From: Akkermansia sp.
Lineage (GTDB): Bacteria; Verrucomicrobiota; Verrucomicrobiia; Verrucomicrobiales; Akkermansiaceae
Direction of reading: 5' to 3'
NCBI GenBank assembly: GCA_017379255.1
Contig: JAFNWZ010000153.1
Location: 1-6,443 of the forward strand
DNA length: 6,443 bases
Shown here: piece by piece, positions 6,385 through 6,443 of the stretch
How positions within the stretch are numbered: the first letter of the stretch is position 1
Layout: each line of letters opens with the position of its first letter
Notes under the pieces: generated by a model
Database searches by the model: none
What the model saw: the letters and a program-made list of their open reading frames with translations, nothing else
What the model was told of the DNA's origin: nothing
Program-made: the position numbers and the translations under genes

Positions 6385-6443
6385 CTTACGGATTCCGAAA
6401 GCCATAAACCATGACACCTACACAGCATACCGACAATCAAGCC
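6385..6443. repeat. Exact 59-bp inverted repeat, right arm (cut by window edge)
   Basis: This is the mirror of 6203-6261 and may extend beyond the window. Its identity up to the last base means the repeat is at least 59 bp long. An assembly or amplification hairpin at a contig end would give the same picture. Confidence 0.95.
6411..6443 (+). CDS. Start of a divergent twin recombinase frame, 3'-truncated
   Basis: The ATG at 6411 opens MTPTQHTDNQA, identical in residues and bases to the start of the minus-strand recombinase at 6235. Only 11 codons are inside the window. It may be a second full recombinase gene placed head-to-head, a partial copy whose frame continues into another protein, or an artefact. 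Nothing else can be read from it. It carries the same 26-bp leader as the left gene, with different sequence beyond. Confidence 0.45.
   Translation, partial: MTPTQHTDNQA

Overview
The window holds a catabolic operon on the left and a repeat-rich accessory region on the right. The organism cannot be fixed from one window. The fuc genes are GC-rich with strongly C/G-ending codons, and no start codon has a convincing Shine-Dalgarno sequence in front of it. L-fucose catabolism suggests a gut or mucosal anaerobe living on host glycans. My best but weak guess is Verrucomicrobiota (Akkermansia-like) or a GC-rich Bacteroidota.

Positions 1-3646 carry three co-directional genes on the plus strand: the 3' two thirds of L-fucose isomerase (fucI), L-fuculokinase (fucK) and a class II L-fuculose-1-phosphate aldolase (fucA). 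Together they convert L-fucose to L-fuculose, then L-fuculose-1-phosphate, then dihydroxyacetone phosphate plus L-lactaldehyde. A terminator-like hairpin sits between fucI and fucK, a 7-bp tandem repeat fills the fucK-fucA gap, and a probable terminator follows fucA. No transporter, regulator or lactaldehyde reductase is in view.

Positions 3669-4953 hold a single AAA/DUF4143-type ATPase gene with a PD-(D/E)xK-like C-terminal end. Its codon use is visibly more AT-rich than the fuc genes. It is bracketed by two copies of the same long palindrome, which lie in opposite orientation as judged by their 3-nt centres (TGT and ACA). This looks like an undescribed palindrome-bounded cargo or mobile unit.

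Positions 4954-5233 hold no convincing gene. They contain small hairpin repeats and an array of hairpins spaced by GATATC, bounded by inverted arms of about 22 bp. The array supplies the last codons of the next gene.

Positions 5201-6235 (minus strand) encode a tyrosine recombinase. Its 5' end, including the start codon, lies in an exact 59-bp inverted repeat (6203-6261 and 6385-6443) around a unique 123-bp spacer. The right-hand copy starts a second, divergent reading frame with the same first 11 residues, cut by the window edge. This has the layout of an invertible switch or of head-to-head twin recombinases. An assembly or amplification hairpin artefact at the window edge must be excluded.
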